Assembly: GCF_001969815.1 (NCBI RefSeq)
Contig: NZ_MRBK01000006.1
Location: 496,001-560,000, forward strand
DNA from: Bacillus swezeyi
GTDB taxonomy: Bacteria > Bacillota > Bacilli > Bacillales > Bacillaceae
Direction: 5' to 3'
Length of the DNA: 64,000 bases
Part shown: in pieces, positions 39,170-48,386 of the stretch
Layout of the letters: every line of letters begins with the position of its first letter
Position numbering within the stretch: position 1 is the stretch's first letter
Made by a program: the position numbers and the translations under genes
The notes under the pieces: generated by a model
The model's input: the letters and a program-made list of their open reading frames with translations, nothing else
Database searches by the model: none
Told to the model about the DNA's origin: nothing

Positions 39170-39643
39170 ATGAGAAGACTTTCGTTAATGGTGATCTTGT
39201 CCGTTTTGACCCTCGTCTTCAGTTCATCATCAGTCAGCTTTGCAAAGGACATTCCCGAAAATAGGTATACTTCGCCTACGGATGCCGAATTTAGCCAGAT
39301 TGAACAAATCTTACAGGACGCTGATGTCCAAACCGACAATTTGCAGAAGGAGTATGGGGTGATTGTCAATGACCCTTCCGAAAAAGTCGGCATCATTTCA
39401 GACATCCCTGCTGAAAAAGATGACTGGAGCCATGTCAGCTTCAATTCATACTATGTCGACCTCAGCAGCGGCACATTAATCGCTGAAGTGCAATTTCATT
39501 TTAAACAAAACGATGACGGTACTTCTGTGACCGAATACAAAAATCTAACGAATGGCGGAAAGTATTTCGTCAAACTTGATAAAGACGGAAATGTAATCGA
39601 TGAAGAAACAGTCGGCGACATGTCGATTTTATGGAAATATTAA
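39170..39643 (+). CDS. Secreted protein of unknown function (157 aa)
   Basis: ATG 39170 (MRRLSLMVILSVLTLVFSSS) follows AAAGGAGGAAAA with good spacing; an upstream in-frame ATG is rejected. A Sec signal peptide ends with a VSFA-KD cleavage site at about residue 25. The mature 132 residues are acidic, with PTDAEFSQIEQILQDADVQT and a beta-rich end (FHFKQNDDGTSVTEYKNLTN, GGKYFVKLDKDGN). I do not recognise a family and see no lipobox, catalytic motif or anchor. It is monocistronic. Confidence 0.8.
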   Translation: MRRLSLMVILSVLTLVFSSSSVSFAKDIPENRYTSPTDAEFSQIEQILQDADVQTDNLQKEYGVIVNDPSEKVGIISDIPAEKDDWSHVSFNSYYVDLSSGTLIAEVQFHFKQNDDGTSVTEYKNLTNGGKYFVKLDKDGNVIDEETVGDMSILWKY

Positions 39644-39664
39644 CCTGATGAATACTCCCTTTTA

Positions 39665-39691
39665 AAAACGCCCTTTTACGGGGCGTTTTTT
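39665..39691 (+). terminator. Terminator of the secreted-protein gene
   Basis: AACGCCC / GGGCGTT forms a 7-bp stem followed by TTTTTT. The stretch 39692-39904 shows no gene. Confidence 0.9.
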
Positions 39692-39904
39692 GCATCGATA
39701 CATATTTTCAGAAAGCATTAAATTTTCGTGTCCATGGTCATTCAATGCTTTCTTTTGAAGAAAATGTCGGGCTTGATGACATCTCGGATTCATGATCGGA
39801 CAGGTTATTGCGATGTTAAAGCACAGGCGATCATCCTTCTTTGTATAGGGGGATATCATCTTCATTTAAGCACATCTTTTCGCTCCTGATTCGACAGTTG
39901 CTGA

Positions 39905-39936
39905 AAAAACCCTGAAACATTTTTTCAGGGTTTTTG
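39905..39936. terminator. Terminator after the ABC-2 operon
   Basis: AAACCCTGAAA / TTTCAGGGTTT forms an 11-bp stem with a T-run on the plus side and A-run on the other, 12 bases past the ATPase gene on the minus strand. Confidence 0.85.
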
Positions 39937-39947
39937 ATGATGGGGCT

Positions 39948-40874
39948 CTATGATACATTCTGTCTCCCTGTGTCATCCAAAAAAATATCTTCAAGCGATG
40001 GTTCATCGACATGAATCCTGTAAATTCCCACTTTGCAGTTGGTTAGTACTCTGACGATGGCAGGGATTTTGTCTTCTGAATTCACGACGATCGAAAGCTC
40101 ATTGCCCCGAAATTCAACCTGCTCGCCGGCGGATTCTAAAAAACCGTTGATCAGACTGTAATGCTGTTCAGGAATATCCGAATGCCGGATCTGAACCGTA
40201 ATGTTTGACATGAAGTGTTTCCTTAATTCATCAAGCGTACCTTCTTTTAGAATACTGCCATTCTTCATAATGGCAATCCTTGTACACATTTTCTCGATCT
40301 CATTCAAATTATGGGATGTCATAAAGATCGTCTTTCCTTCTTTTTGCAGATCCATAATCAGTTTTTGTATGTACAGGCCCGATTCGGCATCAATACCGGA
40401 TGTCGGTTCATCCAAAAAGATTAATTCAGGATCATGAATGATCGCTTGGGCAATGCCTAGCTTTTTCTTCATGCCAAATGAATATGCGCCCGCTTTTTTA
40501 TCGTCATGCTCCAGCAGTCCGACTCTTTCTAAAACGGCTTTGCACTGCGTTGTTGATACGCTTTGGCCGTTTAGCTTGGCGAAATATTTTAAGTGCCCGA
40601 CCGCCGTCAGTGAATCATAAAGGGTTGAATAATCCGGGAGCACCCCTATGCGATGCTTCACTTTTTCGATCGAAGATTCGTTTAATAAACGAAAGCTTCC
40701 TGCAGATGGCTGAATGATCCCTGTGATCATATTAATAAATGTTGATTTTCCCGCCCCATTGCGGCCCAGGAATCCGTAAATCTCGCCTTTTTTCACCTGA
40801 AGATCAACATGATCGACGACCGTTGTGGCGCCGTAGCTTTTCATCAGTCCGTTTGCCTCGATCACCATCTCCAT
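39948..40874 (-). CDS. ABC exporter ATP-binding subunit (ABC-2 / BcrA type)
   Basis: The 308-residue protein has Walker A GRNGAGKST (~36-44), signature YSFGMKKKLG (~132), Walker B LIFLDEPTSGID (~153-164) and MTSHNL. The C-terminal ~80 residues are the DUF4162-like tail of NatA/BcrA-type exporters. It overlaps the permease gene by one base. Such pairs export lipids, antibiotics or Na+; the substrate is not shown by sequence. A MerR-type pseudogene lies upstream on the other strand. Confidence 0.92.
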   Translation of the reverse strand: MEMVIEANGLMKSYGATTVVDHVDLQVKKGEIYGFLGRNGAGKSTFINMITGIIQPSAGSFRLLNESSIEKVKHRIGVLPDYSTLYDSLTAVGHLKYFAKLNGQSVSTTQCKAVLERVGLLEHDDKKAGAYSFGMKKKLGIAQAIIHDPELIFLDEPTSGIDAESGLYIQKLIMDLQKEGKTIFMTSHNLNEIEKMCTRIAIMKNGSILKEGTLDELRKHFMSNITVQIRHSDIPEQHYSLINGFLESAGEQVEFRGNELSIVVNSEDKIPAIVRVLTNCKVGIYRIHVDEPSLEDIFLDDTGRQNVS

Positions 40875-41563
40875 TATAAATCTCTCCTTTTAAATAAAAC
40901 GATTGCTCCGAACAGGACCGCGAGTGCGTAAATCAAGTCGATAAGGATGAAATAGCTTCCAAGATCAGCGTAATAGTAAGGTGTAACATATTTAAACGAG
41001 CTGATCATGACATTCTCAGAGTTGATAGCCCAAAAGCTGAGGGCGGGAAAGAAAAGGGCAAATACAATTCCGAAAAATATGGACATAGCAGGCTTGGAAA
41101 AAATAACGGAAAATAGCAGATTTAAAGCAATTGCAGCTGCAAGAAATGCCATACATTCAACAGCTCCGAACCAAAAAAATGTTCTGGAAACCATCATAAC
41201 CAATAGGAAAGACGCTGTCATACAAATGATCCAAAATAACCAGACTCCTAAAAATTTCCCCACTATAATCTTGGTGTGCGAAGTTTTCGTCACAAGAAAT
41301 CTAATGGTGCGCGAATTGACTTCCCGGTTGATCATATCATGGGATAATCCCGAAATAATCAGAAAACCAAACAGAAAGACGATGACGGCTATTCCGGCTT
41401 CGTTCGGGTTATCACCCAAGCCCAAATCGCGGATAAGATCGGCCGGTGCGTTTTCGATGAGCTCCGCAACTTTATAGCTCACCCAAAAAATAATGATCAT
41501 GATAATAATTGATTTGATACTTTTAAAAAGACTTTTAAATTCATTCAGACAGATGGCCCACAT
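40874..41563 (-). CDS. ABC-2 exporter membrane subunit
   Basis: The 229-residue protein has six membrane segments with a cytoplasmic N-terminus (MWAICLNEFKSLFKSIKSII) and the ABC-2 pattern SHDMINREVNSRTIRFLVTK before the second segment pair. It is the first gene of a two-gene operon with the ATPase. ATG 41563 follows AAAGGAGTGAC. No regulator gene is intact nearby. Confidence 0.88.
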   Translation of the reverse strand: MWAICLNEFKSLFKSIKSIIIMIIIFWVSYKVAELIENAPADLIRDLGLGDNPNEAGIAVIVFLFGFLIISGLSHDMINREVNSRTIRFLVTKTSHTKIIVGKFLGVWLFWIICMTASFLLVMMVSRTFFWFGAVECMAFLAAAIALNLLFSVIFSKPAMSIFFGIVFALFFPALSFWAINSENVMISSFKYVTPYYYADLGSYFILIDLIYALAVLFGAIVLFKRRDL

Positions 41564-41712
41564 GACGTGTCACTCCTTTACTACCTTCCATTATAGGGAG
41601 TGAACATTATCGGGAAATAATCATATCCTTAACTTTACCTTAAATCGTTGAACTTCCCCTATACTGGAAGATGTATCATAGCAGAGACTAACCTAAAAGA
41701 AGGAAATTAAAT

Positions 41713-42500
41713 TTGTTTAAAATCAGCGAGTTCTCCAAGCTGAGCCAAGTCCCTGTAAACCCTGCGCTACCATGATCAAATGGGATTGTTAAAACCGACT
41801 CATACTGATGCAGAAACAGACTGCCGTTACCATACGGCATATCAGCTTTTTCCATTGAATCGTATTTAGACCTTTAAAGAGCTGGGGTTCACACTTTAAC
41901 AGATTGGCCATCTCTTGGATGAAGATGTTTCAACGGATCAGAATCGCGGCATGTTTCGGCTGAAAAAAGCCGAGATTCAGACGCTGCCGGAAGAGGAGCA
42001 GGCACGCCTGCAATGGATAGAAGAACGGCTTGAACAGGTAGAAAAGGAAGGACGTTTTGTAACAGAGTTCGAGGTCGTTCTCGAAAAGCATGGAGCTGGT
42101 TTCTTTGCGACAACAGACTTCACTGAGGCGAATTCCCGCTCTCTTCGAACAGTTGAATGTTCAATTGGTGAATATATCAACATCTTCACTTCCTCAGGAT
42201 CGTTCTTTGGCATGGTTGTGAAGAATGTGAGGATGAAATTGATTTAGAAGCAGGCTATCTGATCAAACGGCCACTTTCTGCACACCTGCATAACGGTCGG
42301 AAGTCCCTATGATGGCGGCTCTATTGCACCGCTGCCGCCCGTCAAGCCCTTGCAGCGCAAGTGCTCATTTAGCCGGTTGGGATTGAACAAAATGGTATCG
42401 AATGAAGAAAAATGCACCGCTCCGCGAAGTGTTTTTTCATCCCGACCATGAACATTCAAATGACTGTATAGCGGAAGTGCAAATTCCCGTTGAAAAAAAA
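41713..42500 (+). pseudogene. MerR-family regulator with GyrI-like domain, inactivated
   Basis: TTG 41713 opens LFKISEFSKLSQVPV, the MerR HTH. One A is missing at about 41757-41759, after which the correct frame is TLRYHDQMGLLKPTHTDAET and so on. In that frame a TAG (41867-41869) and a TAA (41897-41899, in place of CAA in GFTLQQIG) break the chain. The coiled coil (QARLQWIEERLEQVEKEGRF) and a GyrI-like effector domain (PLREVFFHPDHEHSNDCIAE, VQIPVEKK) follow, with more shifts near 42240-42400. The intact form would be a drug-responsive activator like BltR/BmrR. It lies divergent from the ABC-2 operon, which it may once have controlled. Confidence 0.85.
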
Positions 42501-42618
42501 CAGGTTTTCCACCCACTATCAAGAAAGAGATTCAAAACAAATCATAACGGAATTGAATATCCCAGTGACAATCCAGGACGAAACGTTGCTGCCGGTTATT
42601 CCAAGGAGCTGAGCATAT
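42501..42618. other. Degenerate stretch before the lut terminator
   Basis: No gene is visible. Short coding-like scraps exist (KKEIQNKSNGIEYPSDN-like, in the plus direction) that may belong to the same decayed region. Confidence 0.3.
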
Positions 42619-42662
42619 TAAACATACCTTCAGAGGATAGAACACTCTGAAGGTATGTTTCT
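42619..42662. terminator. Terminator after lutC
   Basis: AACATACCTTCAGAG / CTCTGAAGGTATGTT forms a 15-bp perfect stem with a short loop, and T follows on either side. It ends the lutABC mRNA and faces the pseudogene. Confidence 0.85.
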
Positions 42663-43383
42663 AGCGGTCTGTTACGACAATATAAGCCGCTTTAACAGGG
42701 CCATGGACGCCGACAACCAGATCCATTTCAATATCGGCTGAATTGCTTGGTCCTGTTATATAGTTGATGCATGACGGGATGACTTCGCCGTCTGCAACCT
42801 TTTGTTTGATGATCCCGCTTGCCTGTGTCATTCTCGGAACGATCGAGCTTTTTGGAACGATCGCAATGTGTGTCGTTGGCAGCAAGCTGACAGAACGCCC
42901 TTTGTCTTTTGAACTGAAAAGGACGACCGTTCCCGATTCTGCAAGAGTGATTTCGCTGAAGGTAATGCCGATGTTTGCCTGTTCGGCGTGCTGAATATTT
43001 TCCTCTCCCGCAGCGGCATTCCATTCCCATACCTTAGTGCCTTCATTCGGCCATCTGTCTGTTAAAAGGCTTGACAGTCCGTACTCTTGAAAACGGTTAT
43101 CTTTTGGAACAATGACAGGTCCGCCCCCAAATCGCGATGCTTGTTCATACAAGGCATCATGCAGGCCGATGGCGTCTGTTTCAATCAGTTCTGTATGAAT
43201 CTTCAGGCAGTGCTCTTTTAAGACGCCGACCAGCTCATCTTGCGTATAGCCTTGGTACACCCGGTGCTGCGGCTGATGGGCGTAATCGGGAACAGAAACG
43301 CCGGCTGACCGCCTATCTCGACCGAGCCTTTCCGCAATCCGGTTTAAAAAGCTGTCCTTGTTTTGGATTGTTCCGTTTGTCAT
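42661..43383 (-). CDS. lutC: LutC, lactate utilization protein C
   Basis: The 240-residue protein is of the LUD (DUF162) family: [40 protein letters not shown] and [20 protein letters not shown]. With LutA and LutB it makes the iron-sulfur enzyme complex that oxidises L-lactate to pyruvate. Its start overlaps the lutB stop by 4 bases. The N-terminal half is more variable, as usual. Confidence 0.96.
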   Translation of the reverse strand: MTNGTIQNKDSFLNRIAERLGRDRRSAGVSVPDYAHQPQHRVYQGYTQDELVGVLKEHCLKIHTELIETDAIGLHDALYEQASRFGGGPVIVPKDNRFQEYGLSSLLTDRWPNEGTKVWEWNAAAGEENIQHAEQANIGITFSEITLAESGTVVLFSSKDKGRSVSLLPTTHIAIVPKSSIVPRMTQASGIIKQKVADGEVIPSCINYITGPSNSADIEMDLVVGVHGPVKAAYIVVTDR

Positions 43384-44813
43384 CTGTCTTCCCCCTTATC
43401 GTTCTGTCTGTCCTGAAACCAGTCGCGGAACCTAGACCCATTCGGTGCGGGGAAATCGCGAATTTGCGTCCATTGTTTTAACGGACCGGGCCCCTTCGTA
43501 ATTTTTTCACCGTCTTTAAACGGCTTCATCGCTGCCGGAGCCCATTTCGAGCCCATTTTGTAAAGGGACGGCGTAGAAGTCCCCAATCCGAACGCCTTCA
43601 TCGCCAGCTTTTCTGAAATCGGTGCGCGCCCTTCTTTTTCGACGATGCGCTGCCTATGTTTTAAGAGCAGCTCATGAAGCGGAATTTTAACCGGACACGC
43701 TTCCGTGCAGGCGGCACATAATGAAGAAGCGTAAGGCAGCTCCTTGTAATCGTCATACCCTCCGAGAAGCGGCGATAATACCGCCCCGATGGGACCGGAA
43801 TAAATCGAGCCGTAAGAATGGCCGCCGACATGGCGGTAGACCGGACAGACATTGATGCAGGCCGCACAGCGGATGCACTGAAGGACGGATTGAAATTCGG
43901 TTCCGAGAATCTTCGAACGCCCGTTATCAACGATTACGAGATGGAATTCCTCCGGTCCGTCTGCTTCATCTGGCAGTTTCGGCCCCGTCAAAGCTGTGAT
44001 ATAGCTTGTCAGCCGCTGGCCGACCGCGCTTCTGGTCAGCATTCCGACAAGAACTTCAAATTCGTCGAATGATGGGACGATCCGTTCCATTCCCATCACG
44101 GTGATCTGTGTTTTCGGAATGGTCGTCACAAGGCGTCCGTTTCCCTCATTTGTGACGAGGCTGACAGACCCTGTATCGGCAATTGCAAAATTGCAGCCCG
44201 TAATGCCGATGTCCGCCTCCAAAAACTTCTTCCTGAGCACGGCTCGCGCGTGCATGACGAGCTCCTCAGGCTGTTCCGTTTTGCGATAGCCGATCCGTTC
44301 TTTAAATACGTCGCGGATCTGTTCTTTGTTTTTATGCAGCGCCGGGGCGACGATATGTGATGGCGGATCATGGTCGTCAATCTGGAGGATGTACTCTCCC
44401 AAATCGGTTTCAACCACTTCACAGCCTTCGTTTTCAAGCGCTTCATTCATATTGATTTCTTCCGTGACCATCGACTTTGATTTCACAATTTTTTTGCCGT
44501 TTTTCTTTTTCACGACATCGCGGATGTAGCCTGCTGCTTCCTCGGCCGTCTCAGCAAAAAAAACGTGCCCGCCTTTTTTGGCGACATTTTCGGCGAGCTG
44601 TTCGAGATAATAATCAAGATTCGCCAGCACGTGCTGCCTGATTTCTTCGGCAAGCGACCGCCATTCTTCCCAGTTTCCGAGCTCTTCCGCCGCCTCGAGC
44701 CGCCTCGCTCTTAGACGCTCTTGGGCGCTTGAGACGGCTCCCCTCATAAACTCATTTTCAAGCCCTTCTGATACGCGTTCTTTAAATTTTTGTGTTCCGA
44801 TCTTCATCGCCAT
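43380..44813 (-). CDS. lutB: LutB, iron-sulfur lactate-oxidation subunit
   Basis: The start ATG 44813 ([20 protein letters not shown]) follows GGGGGAAG and gives 477 residues, one more than B. subtilis; an ATG two codons earlier is also possible. The LUD domain (~70-300) is followed by two ferredoxin-type [4Fe-4S] motifs, [12 protein letters not shown] and CAACTEACP. It carries electrons in the LutABC L-lactate oxidation complex. It lies 41 bases after lutA. Confidence 0.97.
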   Translation of the reverse strand: MAMKIGTQKFKERVSEGLENEFMRGAVSSAQERLRARRLEAAEELGNWEEWRSLAEEIRQHVLANLDYYLEQLAENVAKKGGHVFFAETAEEAAGYIRDVVKKKNGKKIVKSKSMVTEEINMNEALENEGCEVVETDLGEYILQIDDHDPPSHIVAPALHKNKEQIRDVFKERIGYRKTEQPEELVMHARAVLRKKFLEADIGITGCNFAIADTGSVSLVTNEGNGRLVTTIPKTQITVMGMERIVPSFDEFEVLVGMLTRSAVGQRLTSYITALTGPKLPDEADGPEEFHLVIVDNGRSKILGTEFQSVLQCIRCAACINVCPVYRHVGGHSYGSIYSGPIGAVLSPLLGGYDDYKELPYASSLCAACTEACPVKIPLHELLLKHRQRIVEKEGRAPISEKLAMKAFGLGTSTPSLYKMGSKWAPAAMKPFKDGEKITKGPGPLKQWTQIRDFPAPNGSRFRDWFQDRQNDKGEDR

Positions 44814-44854
44814 GACCATCTTCCCCCTCTATCTGTTAAATGACCGGATGTCTG

Positions 44855-45571
44855 TTATCTGCTGTTTAAAACCTCTGCAATGTGCATGACTTGTATCGGC
44901 TTTTCTTTCCTGCCGATTCGCCCCCCGATATTCATCAAACAGCCGCAGTCCGCCCCGATCAACACGTCTGCACCCGTGTCTTCAACACAAGCCACTTTTT
45001 CATCGACCATCTGCTCGGATATTTGCGACATTTTCACCGAAAATGTCCCCCCAAATCCGCAGCAGTCATGCTTGCGCTCTAGCGGCACGAATTCCAGCCC
45101 TTTCACATGGCTGAGCAGTTTCATCGGCGTGTCTGCCACGCCCAGAAGCCTTGTCATGTGACATGAGGTATGATAAGTTGCCTTTTTCTCCAACTGTGCC
45201 CCTACGTCTTCTATCTTCAATACATTGACGATAAAGTCCGTCAGCTCATACGTTTTATCAGCCAGCCGCTGCGCTTTGTCCGCCCAGGCAGGCTCATCCC
45301 GGAAAAGGTGCGGGTATTCTTTAAACATAAAAGCGCAAGATCCTGAAGGGCTGACGACATATTCAGCGGATTCAAACGTTTCAATCATGCGCCTCATCGC
45401 TTTTTTCGAGTCTTTGACATAGCCGCTGTTGTAGGCAGGCTGTCCGCAGCAGATCTGGCCTTCGGGAAAATCCACATCACACCCCAGCCGTTCCAGCAGT
45501 TCAACGGTTGCCTTTCCGACATTCGTCTGAAACATGTCAACCAAACACGTGATAAACAGTGAAACTTTCAT
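44855..45571 (-). CDS. lutA: LutA, cysteine-rich lactate-oxidation subunit
   Basis: The 238-residue protein has two CCG-type cysteine-rich domains: [10 protein letters not shown] (~42-51) and SCHMTRLLG...[11 protein letters not shown] (~135-175), matching heterodisulfide-reductase-like LutA. It is the first gene of lutABC, 33 bases after the LutR site at 45604. Growth on L-lactate and biofilm formation depend on this operon in B. subtilis. ATG 45571 follows GAGGGGAT-type sequence. Confidence 0.96.
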   Translation of the reverse strand: MKVSLFITCLVDMFQTNVGKATVELLERLGCDVDFPEGQICCGQPAYNSGYVKDSKKAMRRMIETFESAEYVVSPSGSCAFMFKEYPHLFRDEPAWADKAQRLADKTYELTDFIVNVLKIEDVGAQLEKKATYHTSCHMTRLLGVADTPMKLLSHVKGLEFVPLERKHDCCGFGGTFSVKMSQISEQMVDEKVACVEDTGADVLIGADCGCLMNIGGRIGRKEKPIQVMHIAEVLNSR

Positions 45572-45603
45572 CTTGATCCCCTCTCCCGACCTAAGATAAT
45601 CAG

Positions 45604-45616
45604 GTCATCTGATGAC
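45604..45616. promoter_or_regulatory. LutR operator upstream of lutA
   Basis: GTCATCTGATGAC is a perfect 6-bp inverted repeat around a central T. It lies 33 bases upstream of the lutA start and is nearly identical to the site before lutP. Confidence 0.8.
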
Positions 45617-45728
45617 TTGGTTAAAAAACCCTCTTTCTCCATCTTACAACTTGTGAACATTTTTTGAAAGGGGTTTCTTTTTGGTTTTCACTCAGTCATG
45701 CCTATGAAAAGCAGGACGCCGCTGCTTT

Positions 45729-46469
45729 TCAAATGGCTGTTTCATCGGCTTGTTTAGTTTCTTCAAAGTAGGCGGCCAGCACCTTTTCCACGTTTGTCAA
45801 ATGATCAAGCATGGCTTTTTCCGCTTTTTGGCCGTCCCGTTCCTTCACGGCCTGATAGATGGCTTCATGCTCCTCATAAAGGCGTTGAACAGATGTTTTT
45901 TTGGAAAACAGCCAGATTTTGCGCGTTTCTCTCATCGTTTCAATCAAAAGGGATGAAACATGGTTCATCAGGCCTTTTAACAGATCATTTTGCGATGCCC
46001 CGGCTAGCGCCAAATGAAAGGCGAGATCGGCTTTTTCGCCAAGCTCCCCGTTGCCGTCCGCCTGTTTCATATCTTGAAGCGCCGTACGCATGTGTTCCAA
46101 GTCTTCTTCCGTGCGTTTTTGAGCCGCTCCGGAAACAGCGCCGATTTCAAGAATTTTGCGCACTTCAAGGAGCTCGGCGACATCCTTCTTTTTCATCAGC
46201 AGGGCAGCGGAAAGAGGAATCGAGACTTGATCGGACTCAAACCTCTTGACATAGGTGCCTTCTCCCTGCCTCATTTCCACCATCCCCATCGCTTTCAAAG
46301 CGGACAGCGCTTCCCTGACTGCTGAGCGGCTGACTTGAAAGCTCTCCGCAAGCAATTGGACGGAGTCAAGCTTATCACCCGGCTGAATCTCTCCGTTTTT
46401 AATCGATTCAAGAAGGGCTTCTGCCACTTCTTCATATATTTTTTTCGTCTTGATTTGTTTATATTTCAA
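45729..46469 (-). CDS. lutR: LutR, FadR-type GntR regulator of lactate use
   Basis: TTG 46469 (MKYKQIKTKKIYEEVAEALL) follows AGAGGTG. The 246-residue protein has a winged HTH (LLAESFQVSRSAVREALSAL, MVEMRQGEGTYVK) and a FadR-like C-terminal ligand domain (ELLEVRKILEIGAVSGAAQK, EHEAIYQAVKERDGQKAEKA). It represses lutABC and lutP until lactate is present. It lies between lutA and lutP, divergent from lutP, with operators on both sides. It was formerly YvfI. Confidence 0.95.
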   Translation of the reverse strand: MKYKQIKTKKIYEEVAEALLESIKNGEIQPGDKLDSVQLLAESFQVSRSAVREALSALKAMGMVEMRQGEGTYVKRFESDQVSIPLSAALLMKKKDVAELLEVRKILEIGAVSGAAQKRTEEDLEHMRTALQDMKQADGNGELGEKADLAFHLALAGASQNDLLKGLMNHVSSLLIETMRETRKIWLFSKKTSVQRLYEEHEAIYQAVKERDGQKAEKAMLDHLTNVEKVLAAYFEETKQADETAI

Positions 46470-46624
46470 TTTTTTTCACCTCTTAAACAGACTGGGCTTG
46501 ATGCATCATTCTTCTTATTATACCGTTCTTTGCGTCCGGAACATATAGCAGGGAGTCATACAAAAAAAGATTGTAATTTATGACATTGAGAAATATAATG
46601 CTAAATGATCGGTCTTATCATCAT

Positions 46625-46637
46625 GTCATCTGATGAT
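46625..46637. promoter_or_regulatory. LutR operator upstream of lutP
   Basis: GTCATCTGATGAT differs from the site at 45604 only in its last base. It is 24 bases upstream of the lutP start, so LutR bound here would block lutP. Confidence 0.75.
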
Positions 46638-46660
46638 TAGAAACAAAGGGGGAATTGAAG

Positions 46661-48352
46661 ATGGGATGGACACAGGTGTATACACCGCTGGGGAATAGCT
46701 TACCGCTATCTTCACTCGCAGCGCTTATTCCGATTTTGTATTTCTTTTGGGCTTTGGCCATCAAACGAATGAAAGGGCATACAGCCGGGTTGACGACTTT
46801 GCTGATTGCATTGGTGCTGGCTGTTTTCGTTTACGGAATGCCGGCCGAAAAAGCCGTGATGTCGGCGTCCCAAGGTGCAGTATACGGACTTTTGCCAATC
46901 GGCTGGATTATTATCACATCGGTTTTTTTGTACAAGCTTACGGTCAAAACCGGACAATTTGAAGTGATTCGCAGTTCTGTTCTGTCAATCACTGATGACC
47001 GGCGCCTGCAGGCACTTTTGATAGCGTTTTCATTCGGGGCGTTTTTAGAAGGGGCGGCAGGCTTTGGCGCACCGGTCGCCATATCCGCTGCATTGCTTGC
47101 AGGACTTGGGTTCAACCCTTTATATGCGGCAGGCATCTGTTTAATCGCCAATACGGCGCCGGTCGCCTTCGGTGCGATCGGGATTCCGATTATTGCGGTT
47201 GAAGGGCCGACCGGCATTCCGGCGATGGAGATTTCAAAAATGGTCGGACGCCAGCTGCCGTTTTTATCTGTTTTTATTCCATTTTATTTGATCGTGATCA
47301 TGAGCGGATTCAGAAGATCTTTGGAAGTGCTGCCGGCGATTTTAGTGTCAGGCGTTTCGTTTGCTGTGACCCAGTATCTCAGCTCAAACTTTTTAGGTCC
47401 CGAGCTTCCGGATATTTTATCAGCGATCGTTTCACTTGTTGCACTTGCCGTTTTCTTAAAATTCTGGAAGCCGAAAACGACATTCAAATTTCCGCACGAG
47501 AAGGAAGCAGCTGCCGCAGCCGAGGCGGAACAGCCTGAATATCGGCAAGGTGCATATTCTGCAGGGCGGATTTTCAAGGCGTGGACACCGTTTTTATTGC
47601 TGACCGCAATGGTTTCCCTTTGGGGAATTCCCGCTGTGAAACAGGCGCTGACCGGACATTATGAAGGGTCAAATCCATTGCTGATTGTTTTAAATGACGC
47701 CGGCAGCCGGCTGTCATTCGCGCCGGGTGTGCCTTTTTTGCATAATCAAATACTGGACTCATCAGGAAAACCGATCGAGGCTCTTTATAAACTCGAACTG
47801 CTAGGATCAGCAGGGACGGCTATACTGATTGCAGCTGTACTGACAAAGTTTGTGACGGCCATTGCCTGGAAAGATTGGGGCGCTGTGCTGATAGATACGC
47901 TGAAGGAGCTGAGAAAGCCGGTATTGACGATTGCTTCTGTCGTCGGCTTTGCCTATGTCACCAATTCTTCGGGCATGAGTACGACCCTCGGTATGTCACT
48001 GGCGATGACGGGTGCGATGTTTTCGTTTTTCTCTCCTGTTCTTGGCTGGCTCGGCGTATTTATTACAGGTTCTGACACGTCCGCAAATTTGTTGTTCGGC
48101 AGTCTGCAAAAAGTCACCGCAACATCGGTCGGAATGGAACCGGTGCTGTCTGTAGCAGCCAATTCTTCCGGCGGTGTCACAGGAAAAATGATTTCTCCGC
48201 AATCCATTGCGGTCGCCTGTGCAGCTGTCGGTCTAGCGGGGAAAGAGTCGGACTTGCTCCGCTTTACACTGAAGCATAGCTTATTTCTCTTATTCTTGGT
48301 TTGTATGATCACATTCCTGCAGCATCATGTGTTTTCATGGATGATTCCGTAA
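46661..48352 (+). CDS. lutP: LutP, L-lactate permease
   Basis: ATG 46661 (MGWTQVYTPLGNSLPLSSLA) follows AAAGGGGG, giving 563 residues. The protein has about 13 membrane segments and the LctP motifs AAGFGAPVAISAALLAGLGF, GAIGIPIIAVEGPTG and GSDTSANLLFGSLQ. It imports L-lactate for oxidation by LutABC. It is divergent from lutR and separated by an operator. Confidence 0.96.
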   Translation: MGWTQVYTPLGNSLPLSSLAALIPILYFFWALAIKRMKGHTAGLTTLLIALVLAVFVYGMPAEKAVMSASQGAVYGLLPIGWIIITSVFLYKLTVKTGQFEVIRSSVLSITDDRRLQALLIAFSFGAFLEGAAGFGAPVAISAALLAGLGFNPLYAAGICLIANTAPVAFGAIGIPIIAVEGPTGIPAMEISKMVGRQLPFLSVFIPFYLIVIMSGFRRSLEVLPAILVSGVSFAVTQYLSSNFLGPELPDILSAIVSLVALAVFLKFWKPKTTFKFPHEKEAAAAAEAEQPEYRQGAYSAGRIFKAWTPFLLLTAMVSLWGIPAVKQALTGHYEGSNPLLIVLNDAGSRLSFAPGVPFLHNQILDSSGKPIEALYKLELLGSAGTAILIAAVLTKFVTAIAWKDWGAVLIDTLKELRKPVLTIASVVGFAYVTNSSGMSTTLGMSLAMTGAMFSFFSPVLGWLGVFITGSDTSANLLFGSLQKVTATSVGMEPVLSVAANSSGGVTGKMISPQSIAVACAAVGLAGKESDLLRFTLKHSLFLLFLVCMITFLQHHVFSWMIP

Positions 48353-48354
48353 AA

Positions 48355-48386
48355 AAGGGCCGCCGGCACTGCCGGTCGGCCTTTAT
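48355..48386. terminator. Terminator between lutP and sigL
   Basis: GGCCG-CCGGCA / TGCCGG-TCGGCC forms a GC-rich stem, with T after it on the plus strand and A-rich sequence before. It separates the convergent lutP and sigL. Confidence 0.8.

Noticed and set aside
42660..48352. The lut region as a possibly novel operon.
   Set aside because: All five genes match the known B. subtilis lutABC, lutR and lutP in order and length.
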